NCBI GenBank assembly: GCA_000934455.1
Contig: KN884886.1
Coordinates: 15,127 to 79,126 of the forward strand
DNA: 64,000 nucleotides
DNA from: Apostichopus parvimensis
Lineage: Eukaryota > Echinodermata > Holothuroidea > Aspidochirotida > Stichopodidae
Direction: 5' to 3'
This document shows positions 60,101 through 64,000 of this stretch, one piece after another. Each line of letters opens with the position of its first letter. Within the stretch, counting starts at the first letter, position 1. The notes beneath the pieces were generated by a model, which saw only the letters and a list, made by a program, of their open reading frames with translations, did not search any database and was not told where the DNA came from. Position numbers and translations under genes: made by a program.

Positions 60101-61734
60101 TTATCCTAATTCACATGCAAAGAAATTAGAATCCAAACAAATTTTGGCCATTATTTACATTGTAAATTAAGTTTCTTTTTCATTTTTTTATTAGAGTAGG
60201 CCTAAGTAGGGCCACGGGAAAGAGTTAGGCCAAACTTTTATAGGTTAGACTTTTAAACCTAGCGACTTAAATTGTGTGAGGGAATAAACTTTACCCTAGT
60301 TAATGTTATATTTAATATACGAAGTGCATGATTATTCGCAGGGCAGCCCGGCGAATAACATACACAGACACCTTATTCGCAGGGCTGTGACGATTTTGAA
60401 AATAGGTTTATTATTGGCTTTCAATGACATAATTTTTATGTGACTTCATTCATTTGACCTCAAACCCGAAGTTCTTTAATTTTTTTCAGAATCAGATTCA
60501 CCGTCTTTGCCTGGTTTTTTTATGGAGAAATGTTCCTGCTACATTTTAAATGTCATGAATTATTAGAAAAATATTGTTTTTGAACCGACTGACATAAGAA
60601 GAACTTAATTGCATTTGCACATTAAATTTACGATTCAGCCCAAGGGGCCTAGGCCCTAGGGCCTAAGTCTGTAAGTTCTAACATAGGTAGCCTAGCCTAA
60701 AGTACATGTTGCAAGCGTTACTGTTGGGCTAGGCTAAATGGACAGTTAACCAATGGTTTGCCACTGCCTAGGCATGCTAACGTTAGGTGTAGGCAGTGAT
60801 TAAGAATATGAAAGGATGGAACAGTTGGCCCCAAGAAACTGGCTCATTAGGAAATTTCTCGGGTCCCCATACTGATATCAATTTCAAAATGTGTATGAGG
60901 CAAAAGCCAGTTTCAGGGACATCAAATATCATATGTTAAGGGTCCCAGATTTATGAGATGCAAAAAGGGCTTCTGAAAAGTCAATTTTGGGGTCCTCAAT
61001 TATGCCAATCTTTATGGCCCCATAACGTCAAAGATAGGTTCTACTTAAGCCATATTAAATGGGCTTGAAAGGCCGGTTTTGCTATTGATACCAGTCAGTT
61101 TAGGGGCCTTGAAAAAGCCAACCTTTTGGGCCCAAATAGTCTTTAGCCACTTCATAAGCTAATTTTTGGAACCCCAGCAGTTCAATTTTAAAAGCTTATT
61201 TTAAGGGAGCTTACCTTGGGATTCCCCAAAAGCCGACATTGCCTTAAAGCCAATATGGTCAAGGGTGTGACACTCCCCCCCCCCCCACACCTTTACATGC
61301 AAATGAGCAGTCACTCTGCAAAAACAAAGGTGAAAATGAGGGATGACATTTTTTTATGTTATCGGTACTAATGCTAGACTGGTTCAATCTTAAGGCCCTA
61401 AGCTCCCAAAACCAATCCTAGCAGCATTAAGATAGGACTCCCAACTTGGCCAATAAATTCCACAAAATATAGGGGCTCCCAATTAAGACTCTCCAAAAGC
61501 CAGCTGGTGCCCCAAAAGCAAACCCGAATAGCCCCAAAAGTTACTGAGCCCGTTAACCAAGTCTAAGGCTGCCCTGCAAATAAGATGTTTGTGTCTGGCT
61601 ATTCGCAGGGCTGCCCTGCGAATAAGCCCCACCTTTAATATAAGCCATTTTTGATCAGCCATAGGCCTAAAAAGTGTAGGTGATGGCTAGGCCATCACGT
61701 TAACCCGCTATCTTGACATACTTACCACAATCAT
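51094..61734 (-). CDS. B3GNTL1: B3GNTL1: family-2 glycosyltransferase-like protein, 12 coding exons, complete
   Basis: The spliced CDS totals 1035 nt (344 aa; human is about 361 aa) from twelve exons: 61734-61726, 59914-59798, 59068-58969, 58254-58190, 57777-57712, 57076-56981, 55672-55577, 54618-54494, 54012-53877, 53555-53487, 52918-52844, 51174-51094. All junctions are GT-AG and all phases match. Residues 1-200 read as a GT-A fold of family GT2: [20 protein letters not shown] at 4-23, LSAFNDSST at 34-42, the metal-binding DxD as FLDADD at 94-99, MPTWFC at 162-167 and TPEDLIFF at 185-192. The C-terminal half carries [22 protein letters not shown] and [12 protein letters not shown], diagnostic of this family. 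No signal peptide or membrane anchor is evident. The named activity (beta-1,3-GlcNAc transfer) rests on homology and is not well proven even in human. Confidence 0.95.
52330..52508. repeat. 58-bp duplication flanking a 50-N gap (B3GNTL1 intron 11)
   Basis: The sequence from ttattattgtaacgac to gtaatgacacgg occurs immediately before (about 52343-52400) and immediately after (52451-52508) the N run, apparently identical. This is the footprint of an unclosed overlap. Confidence 0.9.
52401..52450. other. Assembly gap (50 N) in B3GNTL1 intron 11
   Basis: The flanks are 58-bp duplicates, so the true distance may be negative. Confidence 1.
52844..52918 (-). CDS. B3GNTL1: B3GNTL1 coding exon 11
   Basis: It is 75 nt, acceptor TGCTAG, donor TTG|GTAAGTG, phase 0-0. 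It encodes [20 protein letters not shown] then VKL; human [20 protein letters not shown]. Confidence 0.94.
53229..53308 (+). repeat. Near-perfect 37-bp-arm hairpin (B3GNTL1 intron 10)
   Basis: The left arm starts ATCAATTTTAGAGATGTAAA and ends ACTTTATGTTT; the right arm is its inverse with a 6-nt loop (tgctgt). The only two differences are G-T pairs when read on the plus strand, i.e. G-U in RNA. It could be a miniature inverted-repeat element or an RNA hairpin. Confidence 0.9.
53487..53555 (-). CDS. B3GNTL1: B3GNTL1 coding exon 10
   Basis: It is 69 nt, acceptor CTCCAG, donor AGG|GTGAGG, phase 0-0. It encodes [20 protein letters not shown] then ESR; human [20 protein letters not shown]. Confidence 0.94.
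53877..54012 (-). CDS. B3GNTL1: B3GNTL1 coding exon 9
   Basis: It is 136 nt, acceptor GACAG, donor AAA|GTAAGA, phase 2-0. It encodes [14 protein letters not shown] and [19 protein letters not shown], the best conserved block of the C-terminal region. Confidence 0.93.
54150..54340. repeat. CCA/CAA-rich low-complexity repeat (B3GNTL1 intron 8)
   Basis: Irregular cac/cca/aca triplets such as 'caccaccagcaccatcaac'. The translated frame is T/H-rich and not a gene. Confidence 0.85.
54494..54618 (-). CDS. B3GNTL1: B3GNTL1 coding exon 8 (PEDL catalytic-type motif)
   Basis: It is 125 nt, acceptor TTGTAG, donor CG|GTAATG, phase 0-2. It encodes [17 protein letters not shown] and [17 protein letters not shown], matching GVPEDLLFFYEHLRKGG and LLLYRYHPQAATH in human. 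The ED pair is the likely catalytic-base region of GT2 enzymes. Confidence 0.93.
55030..55296 (+). mobile_element. SINE with tRNA-derived head and ATT-repeat tail, in B3GNTL1 intron 7 (antisense)
   Basis: It carries a B-box-like ggtttgattcctgcc, the body words 'cttgggcaagatgctttatc' and 'ccacccaggggataaatggg', then 'taaagcgctatataaattt' and a 3' (att)n tail. This is the widespread invertebrate/deuterostome SINE architecture. The A box is not clear, so the 5' edge is approximate. Confidence 0.75.
55577..55672 (-). CDS. B3GNTL1: B3GNTL1 coding exon 7
   Basis: It is 96 nt, acceptor TTTCAG, donor AAG|GTGAAA, phase 0-0. It encodes [19 protein letters not shown], then [13 protein letters not shown]; human has VFTSNGPTVIMPTWFCSRA. 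Confidence 0.93.
55788..57006 (-). repeat. 42-bp minisatellite of about 29 units carrying the exon 6 splice donor of B3GNTL1
   Basis: The period is 42 bp with occasional 40-44-bp units. I count 29 occurrences of the core ctcacctg (plus strand), i.e. CAGGTGAG on the gene strand; one unit reads ctcacatg. Units vary at a few positions (gtatata/gtttata, gagct/gaact, tttaaaca/ttttatca). The array begins inside exon 6 (56981-57006), crosses its donor and fills nearly all of intron 6, stopping about 115 bp before exon 7. Long open frames on both strands here are by-products of the period being a multiple of three. Confidence 0.97.
56981..57076 (-). CDS. B3GNTL1: B3GNTL1 coding exon 6; its 3' end is repeat unit of the adjoining minisatellite
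   Basis: It is 96 nt, acceptor CATCAG at 57077, donor CAG|GTGAGA at 56980. It encodes [20 protein letters not shown] then [12 protein letters not shown]; human has RRDPPNSTERYTRWINQL. The last about 26 nt (56981-57006) and the donor itself are the first copy of the 42-bp tandem repeat that fills intron 6, so several dozen further CAG|GTGAGA sites lie immediately downstream. Confidence 0.9.
57712..57777 (-). CDS. B3GNTL1: B3GNTL1 coding exon 5 (DDVM)
   Basis: It is 66 nt, phase 0-0, acceptor TTTTAG, donor GTTAGT. It starts [16 protein letters not shown], equivalent to DDVMMPQRVRLQHEAA in human. Confidence 0.93.
58190..58254 (-). CDS. B3GNTL1: B3GNTL1 coding exon 4 (first part of DxD)
   Basis: It is 65 nt, phase 1-0. 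It encodes [20 protein letters not shown] then Ala; human has [20 protein letters not shown]. The DxD metal site is split between this exon and the next. Confidence 0.93.
58969..59068 (-). CDS. B3GNTL1: B3GNTL1 coding exon 3
   Basis: It is 100 nt, acceptor TTCACAG, donor G|GTATAG, phase 0-1. It reads [16 protein letters not shown] then VTVIIGGH, aligning with DKSGAIIEKWRVKLED and VHVIIGGH of human. Confidence 0.93.
59798..59914 (-). CDS. B3GNTL1: B3GNTL1 coding exon 2 (GT2 N-terminal strand/helix)
   Basis: It is 117 nt, phase 0-0, with acceptor CTACAG and donor GTAAGTG. It encodes [20 protein letters not shown] and LSAFNDSST, the nucleotide-sugar binding start of a GT2 domain. Confidence 0.93.
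60332..61625. mobile_element. 1.3-kb element with palindromic terminal inverted repeats in B3GNTL1 intron 1
   Basis: The left end starts TTATTCGCAGGGCAGCCC and the right end closes GGGCTGCCCTGCGAATAA. The ends are inverted repeats of about 55 bp, each containing a self-complementary block (ATTCGCAGGGC / GCCCTGCGAAT) and an inner second copy of TTATTCGCAGGGC (60373 and 61567-61583). The interior from about 60820 to 61560 is a very degenerate series of segments resembling 'ccaaaagccaattttgggg'. No transposase frame is seen. A target duplication is not clear, so the superfamily is left open. Confidence 0.65.
61726..61734 (-). CDS. B3GNTL1: B3GNTL1 coding exon 1 (three codons, MIV)
   Basis: ATG ATT GTG is followed by the strong donor GTAAGT. 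It joins in phase 0 to [10 protein letters not shown], giving [13 protein letters not shown] against human MQAHVSIILPVHNAE. An in-frame TAA upstream with no intervening ATG supports this start. Such a short coding exon would be missed by gene finders, so confidence is slightly lower than for the others. Confidence 0.8.
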
Positions 61735-61990
61735 CGCGTCGAAAAGACCAACTTTGAGCTTGAACAACAGCTCTGATTAAAATAACTACCTGAGGTATGG
61801 CTCTGTGTTAACAGAGATATCCACGTTCGGAGGTACGGTGAATTATCTTTGGTTACTATCAGTCACTACGTTCCACACCAGTTGTGCGAAACCCGCGTTC
61901 GTCTGCTATATTGACAGTCAGAAATTCTGACTGAGTTAGCCTGTAAAACAGCGCACTACACAACAAGTGAACATAGACACTGATTATAAA
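61735..61990. promoter_or_regulatory. Shared divergent promoter interval of B3GNTL1 and LCMT1
   Basis: Only 256 bp separate the two ATGs, so both 5' UTRs and core promoters must fit here or overlap the first introns. I see no clear TATA box. The arrangement is that of a bidirectional housekeeping promoter; this is inferred from spacing, not from recognised elements. Confidence 0.55.

Positions 61991-64000
<2,010 letters not shown>

Overview
The window is animal nuclear DNA: AT-rich, with short coding exons split by long introns, SINE, LINE, Penelope and hAT debris, and tRNA-like units. The frequent 'taggcct' words and the gene sequences suggest a marine deuterostome, most likely an echinoderm such as a sea cucumber. 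That placement is inference, not proof. Four N gaps are present (15057-15571, 29694-29743, 41698-42392, 52401-52450). The last two 50-N gaps (29694 and 52401) are flanked by duplicated sequence that looks like unmerged assembly overlap.

Three host genes can be rebuilt exon by exon, with matching splice phases. (1) A meteorin-family gene (METRN/METRNL) lies on the minus strand at 34124-7020. It has four coding exons and two introns of about 12.5 kb, and encodes 319 aa with a signal peptide and ten cysteines. (2) B3GNTL1, a family-2 glycosyltransferase-like gene, lies on the minus strand at 61734-51094. It has twelve coding exons and encodes 344 aa. (3) The first three coding exons of LCMT1, the PP2A leucine carboxyl methyltransferase, lie on the plus strand from 61991 and run off the right edge. 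B3GNTL1 and LCMT1 start head to head, with 256 bp between their ATGs. METRNL and B3GNTL1 are also neighbours in human (17q25.3), so the window appears to hold an ancient linkage.

Layout: 1-7 kb, flank with no recognised gene; 7-34 kb, METRN and its repeat-rich introns; 34-51 kb, intergenic accessory DNA (hAT-like non-autonomous elements with perfect 8-bp target duplications, tRNA-Gly genes and tRNA-Gly SINE units, a Penelope endonuclease fragment); 51-61.7 kb, B3GNTL1; 61.7-64 kb, shared promoter and start of LCMT1.

The most unusual structure is the 42-bp minisatellite filling B3GNTL1 intron 6 (55788-57006). It runs into the end of exon 6 and repeats that exon's own 5' splice site about 29 times. 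Also notable are ultrashort hairpin inserts flanked by direct repeats (23.7 and 45.5 kb), a 1.3-kb element with palindromic inverted ends in B3GNTL1 intron 1, and a near-perfect 37-bp hairpin in intron 10.
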